The notes under the pieces were generated by a model. It did not search any database, had not been told where the DNA came from, and worked only from the letters and a program-made list of their open reading frames with translations. A program made the translations under genes and the position numbers. Source: an uncultured Sphingomonas sp. (GTDB taxonomy: Bacteria > Pseudomonadota > Alphaproteobacteria > Sphingomonadales > Sphingomonadaceae). Taken from it: 64,000 bases of DNA. Position 1 is the first letter of the stretch; each line of letters opens with the position of its first letter. The stretch lies in contig CAJYOI010000032.1 of NCBI GenBank assembly GCA_913776045.1, positions 1-64,000 of the forward strand, written 5' to 3'. Positions 7,946 to 16,325 of this stretch are shown one piece after another.

Positions 7946-8670
7946 TGATCGCGCTTATCCGCGCCGAAGTAACGAAGCTGCGCGGGTCGCTGGCGCTGCT
8001 ACTGGCGGTCGCCGCCCCGGCCTTTCCCGCCCTCCTGGTGCTGCTCGGCATGCTCGGCAGCAAGCGGACGCCGACGTGGAACAGCGTCTACCTCAGCTTC
8101 GCGCTGCCGGTCTGGTCGCTGTTCCTGATGCCGATGACGATCGCCGCCTTCGTCGCGCTGGTCGGGCAGATCGAGCACCGATCGCGCGGCTGGGACCATC
8201 TGCTCGCCCTGCCGATCCGCCGCTGGCAGCTGTTCGCGGCCAAGTTGATCGTCACACTCGGCGTCATCATCGGCATGACGGCGCTGATGCTCGCCTTCGC
8301 GACCGGCGCAGCGGCGCTGGCAGGCACGATCCGCGGGGCGATGCCGTTAGGTGCGATTCCGTGGGACATGGTGCTGGATCGCACGGCGGCGATGCTCGTC
8401 GCCAGCGCCGCGTTCAGCGTGATCCTGCTGTGGACTGCGCTGCGCTTCGCCAGCTTCGTCGTGCCGCTGGGCATTGGGATCGCCGGCGTGCTCGTCGCGC
8501 TGTCGGCGATGATTACGCGGACCGACAAGGCGGATTACTTTCCGTGGCTGTTGCAGGTGAAGGTGTTCCAGTCACCGAATCCTTGGACGTACGCCTTGAT
8601 TGGCGGTGTGGCGGGGGCGGTGATCGCGGTGGCGATGGTCGCGGCAATGGCGCGGCATAGTTTCCGGTAG
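7945..8670 (+). CDS. ABC-2 type transporter permease
   Basis: A 241-residue membrane protein with about six hydrophobic segments (LALLLAVAAPAFPALLVLLG, LFLMPMTIAAFVALVGQI, LIVTLGVIIGMTALMLAF and three later ones). The EHRSRGWDHLLALPIRR stretch between TM2 and TM3 is characteristic of ABC-2 exporters of the antibiotic or peptide-immunity kind. The GTG start at 7945 overlaps the stop of the ATPase gene. The 264 bases after it up to clpS hold no gene that I can support, only degenerate inverted repeats. Confidence 0.85.
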   Translation: MIALIRAEVTKLRGSLALLLAVAAPAFPALLVLLGMLGSKRTPTWNSVYLSFALPVWSLFLMPMTIAAFVALVGQIEHRSRGWDHLLALPIRRWQLFAAKLIVTLGVIIGMTALMLAFATGAAALAGTIRGAMPLGAIPWDMVLDRTAAMLVASAAFSVILLWTALRFASFVVPLGIGIAGVLVALSAMITRTDKADYFPWLLQVKVFQSPNPWTYALIGGVAGAVIAVAMVAAMARHSFR

Positions 8671-8934
8671 GAAGGCGCCCGGCGCCATATTTCGCCAATC
8701 TCCCGAAGGCGGGAATCCACATTCGCCGAACTCGGTGAAAGTCACCAGAGCCAGCCGGACTGTATGCCCGCCTCCGCGAGTATGACGGTGGTTGACGAGA
8801 TTTGCGCGAGGCAAGCCGATAAATCGTGGCTAAGCCATTGCCGCGGCAAAGCCGCGTCGTCGGTCGGGCTTGCAACCCGTCGACCGTGATCCGGGGCCGC
8901 GACGCGGATGAACGTCGCTAATCCGCTGCCCCGA

Positions 8935-9291
8935 TCAAGCCTTCTCCAACGTACACTGCAACGGGTGCTGGTTCTGCCGCGCGAAGTCCATCACCTGGCC
9001 GACCTTCGTCTCCGCGACTTCGTAACTGAACGTCCCGCACACGCCGACGCCCTTCTGATGGACGTGCAGCATCACCTGCGTCGCCTGCTCCATGTCCATG
9101 CGGAAGAAGCGCTGCAGGACCAGCACGACGAATTCCATCGGCGTGTAGTCGTCGTTCAGCATCAGCACGCGGTAGGGCGTGGGCTTCTTGGTCTTAGCGC
9201 GGGTCTTGGTCGCGACGCCGGTATTGATGCCGCCGTCGTCGTCATCGGAGCGTTGGCCAGAGGCGGCAATGGGGGAAAGGATAGTCGTCAC
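8935..9291 (-). CDS. clpS: ATP-dependent Clp protease adaptor ClpS
   Basis: ClpS recognises N-degron substrates and delivers them to ClpAP in the cytoplasm. The core is unmistakable: [20 protein letters not shown], then [21 protein letters not shown] and a [16 protein letters not shown] block. The NDD, the following T-P-M, and the HxxG helix match the N-degron pocket. The frame is open for 40 codons upstream. I chose the GTG at 9291, which gives a 118-residue protein of near-normal size with an acidic, disordered N-terminus (DDDDGG). The start is uncertain because no good ribosome binding site precedes it. Confidence 0.93.
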   Translation of the reverse strand: MTTILSPIAASGQRSDDDDGGINTGVATKTRAKTKKPTPYRVLMLNDDYTPMEFVVLVLQRFFRMDMEQATQVMLHVHQKGVGVCGTFSYEVAETKVGQVMDFARQNQHPLQCTLEKA

Positions 9292-9420
9292 GCGCGGTAA
9301 AATATGCGCGCGGTCGCCGCCGGACAACCCCGCCCCGCGGTCAGCGGGCATGAAAAAGGGGCGGCCGCCGCGTGGCAACCGCCCCTCTTCATCATGTGCC
9401 GGCAAAGGCACCGCTCACAG

Positions 9421-10242
9421 TTACGCGGCGGTCTTCACCTTCTCGACCGCAACCGCGAAGCGGTTCGACAGCGGCTGGGCGGCGTCGCTCGACAGCTTGA
9501 TCATCGCTTCGGTCGTCTTCGACGACTGGGCGACCGCCTGGTCGAACGCCGAGCGCACGAATTCGCTCTGCAGCTGGAAGAATTCGGTCGGCGACTTGAC
9601 CGATGCCATGTTCTTCAAAGCCGCCGTCATGCTCTCGAACGAACGACGGGTGTAGTCGGCGGCGTCCTGGCCGAGCGTCTCGAGGCCCTTGGCCGCGATC
9701 TTGCCCGATTCGACCATCGCTTCGACGTTGCCCTTGCCGAATTCGCCCATGTCGGCGACGGCCGACTGGCTCTTCGAGAACATCGCCTTCGCGCGATCGC
9801 TGACGTCGGTGAACATCTTCGGGGTTTCGAACTGGGTAGCCATTTTAGTCACGTCCTTCTCTACGGTAGGAGCGACCTTGGGGGTCGCGGAAACGACGGT
9901 TTCCACCGCCTGTTGGATTGTCTTAGGTGCCGCGGCGACCGCCTCGACCGCCTTGGCGACGACCGGCGCAGTGGCGGAGGCGATCGGCTTCACGGCGGCC
10001 TTCACCGTCGTAGCCGGAGCAGCGACCGCCTTCGCGATCGGCTTGGGCGCCGCTGGCTTGGTCGGGGCGGCGATCGCCGCCGGGATCGTTGCGGCAGGAG
10101 CCTTGACCACCGCCTCGATCACTGTCTTCGCGACTTGGGTCTGCGCGTTGGCCGCGGTCGAAACGGTATCGGCAGCCGCTTTCGCGACGTCGCCCGTCAC
10201 CTTGGGTGCGGGGCGCGCGGTCTTTGGAGTCTTGCTCGCCAT
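9421..10242 (-). CDS. phaP: Phasin family protein
   Basis: A 273-residue granule-associated protein that would coat poly-3-hydroxybutyrate granules. The N-terminal half (to about residue 130) is a low-complexity Ala/Lys/Pro/Val tail resembling histone H1-like or PhaF-type tails. The C-terminal half is a helical phasin domain, starting near ATQFETPKMFTDVSDRAK and containing the EFFQLQSEFVRSAFD block. ATG at 10242 is preferred over GTG codons at 10245 and 10251. It is upstream of clpS and downstream of phaC on the same strand, with PhaR-like sites in the 103-bp gap to phaC. Confidence 0.9.
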   Translation of the reverse strand: MASKTPKTARPAPKVTGDVAKAAADTVSTAANAQTQVAKTVIEAVVKAPAATIPAAIAAPTKPAAPKPIAKAVAAPATTVKAAVKPIASATAPVVAKAVEAVAAAPKTIQQAVETVVSATPKVAPTVEKDVTKMATQFETPKMFTDVSDRAKAMFSKSQSAVADMGEFGKGNVEAMVESGKIAAKGLETLGQDAADYTRRSFESMTAALKNMASVKSPTEFFQLQSEFVRSAFDQAVAQSSKTTEAMIKLSSDAAQPLSNRFAVAVEKVKTAA

Positions 10243-10257
10243 CACATGCACTCACAT

Positions 10258-10345
10258 TGTTGCGGTGCACAAATAAGGAAGTGCCAAATGTTTTGCAAGC
10301 AGATTTTGTGCACTGCAACATGAGTCGATTTGGCTGCAGTCGCAG
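10258..10345. promoter_or_regulatory. PhaR-like sites between phaC and the phasin gene
   Basis: Two 15-bp elements face each other: TGTTGCGGTGCACAA (10258-10272) and TTGTGCACTGCAACA (10306-10320). The second is the reverse complement of the first with one mismatch. A third element, CTGC-N4-GCAG (10334-10345), follows. TGC/GCA dyads of this kind are the reported targets of PhaR/AniA, the repressor that senses PHB. The sites sit directly upstream of the phasin start, where autoregulated phasin repression is known in other alphaproteobacteria. Confidence 0.55.
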
Positions 10346-10353
10346 TGCCTGGG

Positions 10354-12096
10354 TCAGCGCGCGCGGACATACTCCCCGGGTGCGTCGGCGATCGCCGCCA
10401 GCTTGCCCTTGCCCGGCACCCGCGCACCCTTCGCCTTGACCATCGCGTCGCCTTGCGCGCGAATCCAGTCGATCCAGTCGGGCCACCAGCTGCCCTTGGT
10501 TTCCTTGGCCCCGGCGACGAAGTCGGCGAGCGTGTCGACTGTCGCGTCGTTGGTCCAATACTGGTATTTCCCCGCCACCGGCGGATTGACCACGCCGGCG
10601 ATATGGCCCGATCCGGCCAGCACGAACTTCAGTGGTCCGGCGAAGTGATGCGTGATCTTCCACACGCTCTCGGCCGGCGCGATATGGTCCTCGCGCCCCG
10701 CCTGGACATAGGTCGGCGTCGTCACCGTCGTCAGGTCCAGCGGCACGCCCAGCACGCTCAGCGATCCGGGCACGACCAGCCGGTTGTCGCGGTACAGGTC
10801 GGTCAGATAGCTCTGGTGCCAGCCAGATGGCAGGTTGGTGACGTCGCCGTTCCAGTGCAGCAGGTCGAACGGCGCATAATCCTGCCCCATCAGGTAATTG
10901 TTGCTGACGTAATTCCAGATGAGATCACGGCCGCGCAGCAGGTTGAACGTCGCCGCCATGTAGCGTCCGTCGAGATAGCCGTCGGTCGCGAGTCCCCTGA
11001 TCATCGCCAGTTGTTCGTCATCGACGAAATGCTGCAGCTCGCCCGCACTTGCGAAGTCGACCTGCGCGGTGAAGAAGGTCGCACTCGCCGCCTTCTCCGC
11101 CTCGCCCCGCGCTGCCAGCACCGCCAGCGTCGCGGCTAGCGTCGTGCCGGCCACGCAATAGCCGATCGTATGGACCGACGGCACCTCGAGAAGGTCGCGG
11201 ATCGTGTCGATCGCATCCAGCTGCGCGGCGACGTAGTCGTCCCACTTCACGTCGGCGAGGGACGCGTCGGCCGACTTCCACGACACGACGAACACCGACA
11301 GCCCCTGCGCCACCGCCCAGGCGATAAAGCTTTTCTCGGGCGTCAGGTCGAGGATGTAGAAGCGGTTGATCCACGGCGGGAAGATGACCAGCGGCGTCTC
11401 CAGCACCTTCTCGGTCGTCGGCGTATAATGGATCAGCTCGTACAGCCGGGTGCGGTGAACGACTTTTCCGGGGGTGGTCGCGATGTTGCGCCCGACCTGG
11501 AACGCGTCCGCATCGGTATGGGTCAGTTGCCCGCGCTGAATGTCGGCCAGCATGTTCTGCAGGCCCTTCAGCAGGCTTTCACCCTTCGTCTCAATCGCCT
11601 TGGCGATGACCTGCGGGTTGGTCGCGGCGAAATTGGACGGGCTCATCGCATCGACGAAGCCCTTGGTCGCGAAGCGCAGCCGCTCGCGCTGCGCGTCGTC
11701 GATCCCCTCGACCTGATCGACAGTCTTCAGCAGATGGTCGGCGATGGTCAGATAGCTCTGGCGCAGGAAGTCGAACACCGGCTGTTCGCGCCACTCGGGT
11801 GCCTTGAATCGTTTGTCGCGCGCCTGCTCGGGCGTTTCCTGAAACGGCTCGGCGGCAGCGGGATCGAGGAAGCGCTGCCACAGCTTCATCGTATCGGTCC
11901 AGAAATCGGTTGACGCCTGCATCATCTGCGCAGGGTCGATCGTCATCGTGGGGATGGCGGGCGTCGTGATCTTGGGCGCCGCCTGCACCGCATCGATGCC
12001 CGCCTCCAGCATCATCTGCTGCGCACGGCCCAGCACCCACGTCCAATGCTGCATGTCGGCCAAGCTCGGCATGGTGGGCTGGGTCGTGTCGGGCAT
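10354..12096 (-). CDS. phaC: Class I poly(3-hydroxyalkanoate) synthase
   Basis: A 580-residue PHA synthase that polymerises 3-hydroxyacyl-CoA on granules. The N-terminal domain contains the WxxQQMM-type start and an EFxExPEQARDKRFKAPEW segment. The alpha/beta hydrolase core carries the active-site Cys near residue 314 in IGYCVAGTT. Here the last lipase-box Gly is Ala (G-x-C-x-A), a variant I recall from other alphaproteobacterial enzymes. The catalytic Asp (AGREDHIAP) and His (GSGHIAGVVNPP) are present. The phasin gene follows downstream on the same strand, after a 103-bp gap with regulatory repeats. Confidence 0.95.
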   Translation of the reverse strand: MPDTTQPTMPSLADMQHWTWVLGRAQQMMLEAGIDAVQAAPKITTPAIPTMTIDPAQMMQASTDFWTDTMKLWQRFLDPAAAEPFQETPEQARDKRFKAPEWREQPVFDFLRQSYLTIADHLLKTVDQVEGIDDAQRERLRFATKGFVDAMSPSNFAATNPQVIAKAIETKGESLLKGLQNMLADIQRGQLTHTDADAFQVGRNIATTPGKVVHRTRLYELIHYTPTTEKVLETPLVIFPPWINRFYILDLTPEKSFIAWAVAQGLSVFVVSWKSADASLADVKWDDYVAAQLDAIDTIRDLLEVPSVHTIGYCVAGTTLAATLAVLAARGEAEKAASATFFTAQVDFASAGELQHFVDDEQLAMIRGLATDGYLDGRYMAATFNLLRGRDLIWNYVSNNYLMGQDYAPFDLLHWNGDVTNLPSGWHQSYLTDLYRDNRLVVPGSLSVLGVPLDLTTVTTPTYVQAGREDHIAPAESVWKITHHFAGPLKFVLAGSGHIAGVVNPPVAGKYQYWTNDATVDTLADFVAGAKETKGSWWPDWIDWIRAQGDAMVKAKGARVPGKGKLAAIADAPGEYVRAR

Positions 12097-12202
12097 GGCG
12101 TCCTCTCCGTGTGTAGAGGCTTTCTAACGCGTCCGTGCACGCACGTCATTCCCGGATGCGTTCGAATGGCGTAGGAAGCGGCCGCAACCGAAAGGGAGAC
12201 CG

Positions 12203-13411
12203 ATGTCCGAAGAATTCTACCGCATGAAGCGCCTGCCCCCCTATGTCATCGCCGAAGTCAACGCGATGCGGGCCGCGGCGCGTGCGGGGGGTGAGGACAT
12301 CATCGACCTCGGCATGGGCAATCCCGACCTGCCGCCGCCGGCGCATGTGCTGGAGAAACTGTGCGAAGTCGCGATGAAGCCCGACGCCCACGGCTATTCG
12401 CAGTCGAAGGGCATTCCAGGGCTCCGCCGCGCCCAGGCGAACTATTACGGCCGCCGCTTCGGCGTCGAGCTCGATACCGAAACCGAAGTCGTCGTGACGA
12501 TGGGCTCGAAGGAAGGCCTCGCCAGCTTGGCCACCGCGATCACCGCGCCGGGCGACGTCGTGCTGGCGCCCAACCCCAGCTACCCGATCCACATGTTCGG
12601 CTTCATCATCGCCGGCGCTACGATACGCAGCGTGCCCACGACCCCGGACGAACGCTATTGGGAAGCGCTCGACCGCGCGATGGCGTTCACCGTACCGCGC
12701 CCCAGCGTGCTCGTCTGCGGCTATCCGTCCAACCCGACGGCGGAGACGGTCGACCTCGCCTTCTACGAACGGCTAGTCGCCTGGGCGAAGGAGAACAAGG
12801 TCTGGATCCTCAGCGATCTCGCCTATTCGGAGCTTTACTACGACGGTAACCCGACGCCCTCGATCCTGCAGGTGCCGGGCGCGAAGGACGTCGCGGTCGA
12901 GTTCACCTCATTATCGAAAACCTATTCGATGGCCGGCTGGCGCATCGGCTTCGCGGTCGGCAACAAGCAGCTGATCGCGGCGCTGACGCGGGTGAAGTCG
13001 TACCTTGACTACGGTGCCTTCACGCCGATCCAGGCGGCGGCCTGCGCCGCGCTCAACGGCCCGCAGGATATCGTCGCCAAGAACCGCGAACTGTATCACA
13101 AGCGCCGCGACGTGCTGGTCGAAAGCTTCGGCCGTGCCGGCTGGGACATCCCTGCACCGAAGGCATCGATGTTCGCCTGGGCACCGCTCCCCCCGGCGCT
13201 GAAGGACATGGGCAGCCTGGAATTCTCAAAGCAGTTGCTGACGCACGCCAAGGTCGCGGTGGCGCCGGGCGTCGGCTATGGCGAGGATGGCGAAGGCTAT
13301 GTCCGCATCGCGCTGGTCGAAAACGAACAGCGGCTGCGCCAGGCGGCACGCAACGTGAAGAAGTACCTGCAGTCGATGGGGGTCAACACGGGAAGCAAGG
13401 CGGCGGGCTGA
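12203..13411 (+). CDS. alaC: Class I aminotransferase, AlaC-like (alanine transaminase)
   Basis: A 402-residue PLP-dependent fold-type I aminotransferase. The PLP lysine is Lys239 in SLSKTYSMAGWRIGF; the pyridine-binding Asp is in WILSDLAYSELYYDG and the phosphate-binding Arg in AGWR. The N-terminus (RLPPYVIAEVNAMR) and the GMGNPDLPPP motif are those of the AlaC and LL-diaminopimelate aminotransferase-like group. AlaC-type glutamate-pyruvate transamination is the best guess; an LL-DAP role is less likely. A good ribosome binding site (AAGGGAG) precedes the ATG. Confidence 0.85.
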   Translation: MSEEFYRMKRLPPYVIAEVNAMRAAARAGGEDIIDLGMGNPDLPPPAHVLEKLCEVAMKPDAHGYSQSKGIPGLRRAQANYYGRRFGVELDTETEVVVTMGSKEGLASLATAITAPGDVVLAPNPSYPIHMFGFIIAGATIRSVPTTPDERYWEALDRAMAFTVPRPSVLVCGYPSNPTAETVDLAFYERLVAWAKENKVWILSDLAYSELYYDGNPTPSILQVPGAKDVAVEFTSLSKTYSMAGWRIGFAVGNKQLIAALTRVKSYLDYGAFTPIQAAACAALNGPQDIVAKNRELYHKRRDVLVESFGRAGWDIPAPKASMFAWAPLPPALKDMGSLEFSKQLLTHAKVAVAPGVGYGEDGEGYVRIALVENEQRLRQAARNVKKYLQSMGVNTGSKAAG

Positions 13412-13432
13412 GCCCCGCGACGCACCCGCCGA

Positions 13433-13461
13433 TTGCTTTTCACCCCCACCCCCGCTATGGG
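13433..13461 (+). promoter_or_regulatory. Possible sigma-70 promoter for rplY
   Basis: TTGCTT and TATGGG separated by 17 bp, about 85 bases before the L25 start codon, in the 133-bp gap after the aminotransferase gene. The -10 is GC-rich, as is common in this group. It was found by eye only. Confidence 0.35.
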
Positions 13462-13544
13462 CGCCCGCTTGCCGCAGCAGGGTCATCCCTGGAGGCCTGC
13501 CGGGGCAAACGAACATTAGCATCTAGCGAATCGGAAATACGACA

Positions 13545-14261
13545 ATGAGCGACACGCTTAACCTGTCGGCCGAGGCGCGTGACCGGGCTGGCAAGGGAGC
13601 CTCCCGGGCACTGCGTCGCGAAGGCCGCGTCCCCGCCGTGATCTACGGCCTGAAGCAGGATCCCCAGAGCATCAGCGTCAACGAGCGTGAGCTCATGAAG
13701 CTGCTCAACACGGGCCATTTCATGAATTCGGTCGTGATGGTGAACGCTGGCGGCAAGGCCGTGCGCACCCTGCCGAAGGACGTCAGCTTCGACGTCGTCA
13801 CCGATCGCCCGCTCCACGTCGACTTCCTGCGGATCGCCGAGCATTCGACCGTCACCGTCGCGGTGCCGATCGTGTTCACCGGTGAGGACGAAGCCCCCGG
13901 CATCAAGAAGGGCGGTGTGCTGAACATCGTCCGTCACGAGCTGGAACTGGTCTGCGATGCCGCCGAAATCCCCAGCGAAGTGACGATCTCGCTCGCCGGG
14001 CTCGAAGTCGGCGACACCATCCACATCTCGAACGTCACGCTGCCCAAGGGCACCGAACCGACGATCGACGACCGCGACTTCACCATCGCCACTGTCATCG
14101 CCCCGTCGGCGATGAAGGCCGATGTCCAGGAATCGCTTGCTGAAGCCGATGCGCTGGCCGCCGAAGCCGCTGCCGAGCAGCAGGCGGAAGCCGCTGAAGC
14201 CGACGCCGCCGAAGGCGATGCGGCCGAAGGCGACGCCGACGGCGAAGCCAAGGGCGAGTAA
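13545..14261 (+). CDS. rplY: 50S ribosomal protein L25/general stress protein Ctc
   Basis: A 238-residue long-form L25 (TL5/Ctc type) that binds 5S rRNA. It has an N-terminal L25 domain (to about 95; [24 protein letters not shown] is its hallmark stretch, split here by family convention) and a C-terminal beta domain (about 100-190, [15 protein letters not shown]). The final 45 residues are an acidic Ala/Glu/Asp tail, typical for alphaproteobacterial versions. It is followed by pth, the usual rplY-pth-ychF order. The gap to pth holds two strong hairpins. Confidence 0.95.
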   Translation: MSDTLNLSAEARDRAGKGASRALRREGRVPAVIYGLKQDPQSISVNERELMKLLNTGHFMNSVVMVNAGGKAVRTLPKDVSFDVVTDRPLHVDFLRIAEHSTVTVAVPIVFTGEDEAPGIKKGGVLNIVRHELELVCDAAEIPSEVTISLAGLEVGDTIHISNVTLPKGTEPTIDDRDFTIATVIAPSAMKADVQESLAEADALAAEAAAEQQAEAAEADAAEGDAAEGDADGEAKGE

Positions 14262-14272
14262 GCCATGTGAAG

Positions 14273-14380
14273 CCCTCTCCCCTTCAGGGGAGAGGGTTGG
14301 GAGAGGGGCAGTGCCGCGGGCGACAGGTCTCGATGAGACACCGCCCCTCTCCCCGGCCCTCTCCCCCAAGGGGGAGAGGG
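14273..14380. repeat. Paired CTCTCCC intergenic hairpins between rplY and pth
   Basis: Two stem-loops: CCCTCTCCCC-TTCA-GGGGAGAGGG (14273-14296, perfect 10-bp stem) and an 11-bp stem CCCTCTCCCCC-AA-GGGGGAGAGGG (14357-14380). The arms also pair with each other across the 60-base spacer. Neither has a U-tract, so this looks like a dispersed intergenic repeat rather than a terminator. A related array is at 37011-37110. Confidence 0.8.
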
Positions 14381-14390
14381 AGGTTACGCG

Positions 14391-14960
14391 ATGCAACTCT
14401 GGGTCGGCCTGGGCAATCCGGGCCCCGAATATGCCCTCAACCGGCACAATGCCGGTTTCCAGGCAGTCGATGCGATCGCCGAAGTCCACGGCTTTTCCGC
14501 ACCCAAGAAGGCTTTCCAGGGCTGGACGCAGGAGGGGCGCGTCGGGGGTGACAAGGTCGTCATCCTCAAGCCCGGCACCTACATGAACGAAAGCGGCCGG
14601 TCCGTGCGCGCGGGGCTCGACTTCTTCAAGATCGCAGCCGCCGACATCACCGTCTTCCACGACGAGCTCGACATCGCGCCCCTCACGCTCAAGGTTAAGA
14701 GCGGCGGCGGCACCGCAGGCCAGAACGGCCTGAAATCCATCGTCCAGCACATCGGCCCGGACTTCCGCCGCGTGCGGATCGGCATCGGGCATCCGGGCCA
14801 CAAGGACCGCGTGACCGGCCATGTACTTTCCAATTGGCACAAGACCGAAGTCGAGCCGCTCAGCGACCTGCTCGGCGCGATCGCGGCGGAGGCCGATTGG
14901 CTGGCCAAAGGCGACGACGTGCGTTTCATGAACGACGTCGCACTCAGGATGCGCCCGTGA
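14391..14960 (+). CDS. pth: Peptidyl-tRNA hydrolase
   Basis: A 189-residue enzyme that releases peptides from stalled peptidyl-tRNA in the cytoplasm. The family residues are visible: Asn9 in VGLGNPG, catalytic His19 in NRHNAGF, a KPGTYMNESG loop, and the Asp/Asn pair in FHDELDIAPL and GGTAGQNGLKS. It has a good ribosome binding site (GGGAGG) just after the second hairpin repeat. Its stop codon overlaps the GTG of the following small gene. Confidence 0.97.
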   Translation: MQLWVGLGNPGPEYALNRHNAGFQAVDAIAEVHGFSAPKKAFQGWTQEGRVGGDKVVILKPGTYMNESGRSVRAGLDFFKIAAADITVFHDELDIAPLTLKVKSGGGTAGQNGLKSIVQHIGPDFRRVRIGIGHPGHKDRVTGHVLSNWHKTEVEPLSDLLGAIAAEADWLAKGDDVRFMNDVALRMRP

Positions 14961-15289
14961 TCACGCTGCTGCTCCTTGCTGCCGCTGCTGATGCACCGGC
15001 CAAGCGCTGCGGCTGGATCGCCAATCCGACGCCCGGCAACTGGTGGATCACCGACCGGGCCGGCGAATGGCTGCTCGGCGCGCAGGGCGGGTATCAGGCG
15101 CCTGGGCTCGACACCCTGCCCGACCTGACCGAGCGCGAATGGGTGCGGACCAACGGTTCCTACGGCTATGGCTGCGCATGCCTGACGATGCAGGTCGATC
15201 GCCGGTCGAAGCGGGTGACGCGCGTCCTGTCCGCACAGCAGCGCCCGCTCAAGGCTTGCCGCGCCGACCGTCGTCTCGCAAAGCCCTGA
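14957..15289 (+). CDS. DUF4087-like small exported protein
   Basis: A 110-residue protein with a short hydrophobic N-terminus (VITLLLLAAAADA) compatible with a signal peptide. The mature part, CGWIANPTPGNWWITDRAGE followed by a YGYGCACL cysteine cluster, matches what I know of DUF4087 proteins, which have no assigned function. The GTG start at 14957 overlaps the pth stop in a GTGA junction, and the stop is followed by one base before the next ATG. The three genes are therefore almost certainly one operon. Confidence 0.7.
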   Translation: MITLLLLAAAADAPAKRCGWIANPTPGNWWITDRAGEWLLGAQGGYQAPGLDTLPDLTEREWVRTNGSYGYGCACLTMQVDRRSKRVTRVLSAQQRPLKACRADRRLAKP

Positions 15290-15290
15290 C

Positions 15291-15869
15291 ATGCCGACGC
15301 GCCTGCTATTCCCCACCCAGTTCTACGAAGCCGATCTTGGCGACACCACCCTCGTCGACGAGCTTGCCGACGCATGCCGCGACCTGGCCAGCGAGGACCG
15401 CGCCGGTCGCGCATGGTCGAAACAGCATGGCTATCGCGGTTACACGAGTTACGCCTCGCTCGACGACCTACCCTTGCGTGACCCGCGGTTCGAAGACCTC
15501 GTCCGCCTACTCAACCGCCATGTCGCCGCCTTCGCCAAGGAATGCGGCTTCGAGCTTGGCAAGAAGCTGAAGCTCGACAGCCTGTGGGTCAACGTCCTGA
15601 AGCCCGGCGGCACGCATAGCGGCCACATCCACCCGCACAGCGTCGTCTCGGGCACGGTCTATGTAGCGGTCCCACCGGGATCGGGCGCGCTGAAGCTGGA
15701 GGACCCCCGCCTGCCGATGCTGATGGCCGCCCCGGCGCGCCCCGACACCTTCGTCTATGCCGAACCGCAGGTCGGCAGCGTCTTCCTTTGGGAAAGCTGG
15801 CTGCGGCATGAAGTGATGCCGAACGCGGCCAAACAGGACCGGATTTCGATCAGCTTCAACTATCGTTAA
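15291..15869 (+). CDS. TIGR02466-type 2OG-Fe(II) oxygenase
   Basis: A 192-residue protein with the TIGR02466 plan: N-terminal LFPTQFYEADLGD, central WVNVLKPGGTHSGHIHPHS with the probable iron-binding H-x-H cluster, SGTVYVAVPPGSGALKLEDPR, and a distal WLRHEVMPN His plus a later Arg. The family is predicted to use 2-oxoglutarate and iron to hydroxylate an unknown substrate. It starts one base after the preceding stop and belongs to the pth operon. No signal peptide is seen. Confidence 0.75.
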   Translation: MPTRLLFPTQFYEADLGDTTLVDELADACRDLASEDRAGRAWSKQHGYRGYTSYASLDDLPLRDPRFEDLVRLLNRHVAAFAKECGFELGKKLKLDSLWVNVLKPGGTHSGHIHPHSVVSGTVYVAVPPGSGALKLEDPRLPMLMAAPARPDTFVYAEPQVGSVFLWESWLRHEVMPNAAKQDRISISFNYR

Positions 15870-16049
15870 CCACGATCTGCCAGTGTTGCCTGGCAGTACG
15901 ATGCGGCGAATCGAAAAAGGTTCCACTCAACTCGTCGCGTTTTTCCGCAGGTGCGAAGCAAAGCGATTGCCGACCGGCGCGCCTTGCGTCAGCACGATCC
16001 GACCGGGCGGGGGGCCTGGTGTCGATCCGTTCGTCACTGAGGGAATATC

Positions 16050-16244
16050 ATGCTGGAAGTCATGGCCTTTTCGTGCAGCTTGCTGCTCAGCTTCGTGATG
16101 ACGGGCGTCGAGCGGAACCACCGCCAGCGCCGCCCGCATCACCCGATGCTCGTCCACGCCGGCTATGCCTTGGTCGGGCTCCTGAGCGCTTCGGCGATCC
16201 TGCTGACCAGCTATGCCGCGGGTTCGGCGCTCGGCTACGTCTGA
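16050..16244 (+). CDS. Small two-TM membrane protein, unknown
   Basis: A 64-residue protein with two hydrophobic helices (about 1-18 and 38-60) linked by a basic His/Arg loop (ERNHRQRRPHHP). I do not recognise a family. A plausible ribosome binding site (GAGGGA) precedes the ATG. It sits alone between the 2OG oxygenase gene and ychF. The 180 bases before it hold no gene that I can support. A terminator-like hairpin follows it. Confidence 0.55.
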   Translation: MLEVMAFSCSLLLSFVMTGVERNHRQRRPHHPMLVHAGYALVGLLSASAILLTSYAAGSALGYV

Positions 16245-16279
16245 CGCGTCGCTTGGGGTGGCAATTGCGCCGCCCTTCC

Positions 16280-16321
16280 CCTATCGGCACCGGCTGAAAA
16301 CGCTTTTCCGATAGGTTTTTT
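16280..16321 (+). terminator. Terminator-like hairpin directly before ychF
   Basis: An 8-bp stem CCTATCGG (16280-16287) / CCGATAGG (16308-16315) with a 20-base loop, followed by six T residues. It fits an intrinsic terminator for the small membrane protein gene. Unusually, the ychF ATG lies only four bases after the T-run. Confidence 0.55.
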
Positions 16322-16325
16322 AGAC

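Noticed and set aside
8671..8934. A small RNA or ORF in the gap before clpS
   Set aside because: Short palindromic fragments only, no promoter-terminator pair and no coding signal.
14273..14380. Tandem CTCTCCC hairpins as a CRISPR or sRNA locus
   Set aside because: Only two related hairpins with no equal-length spacers, and similar sequences recur between other genes, so they are dispersed repeats.
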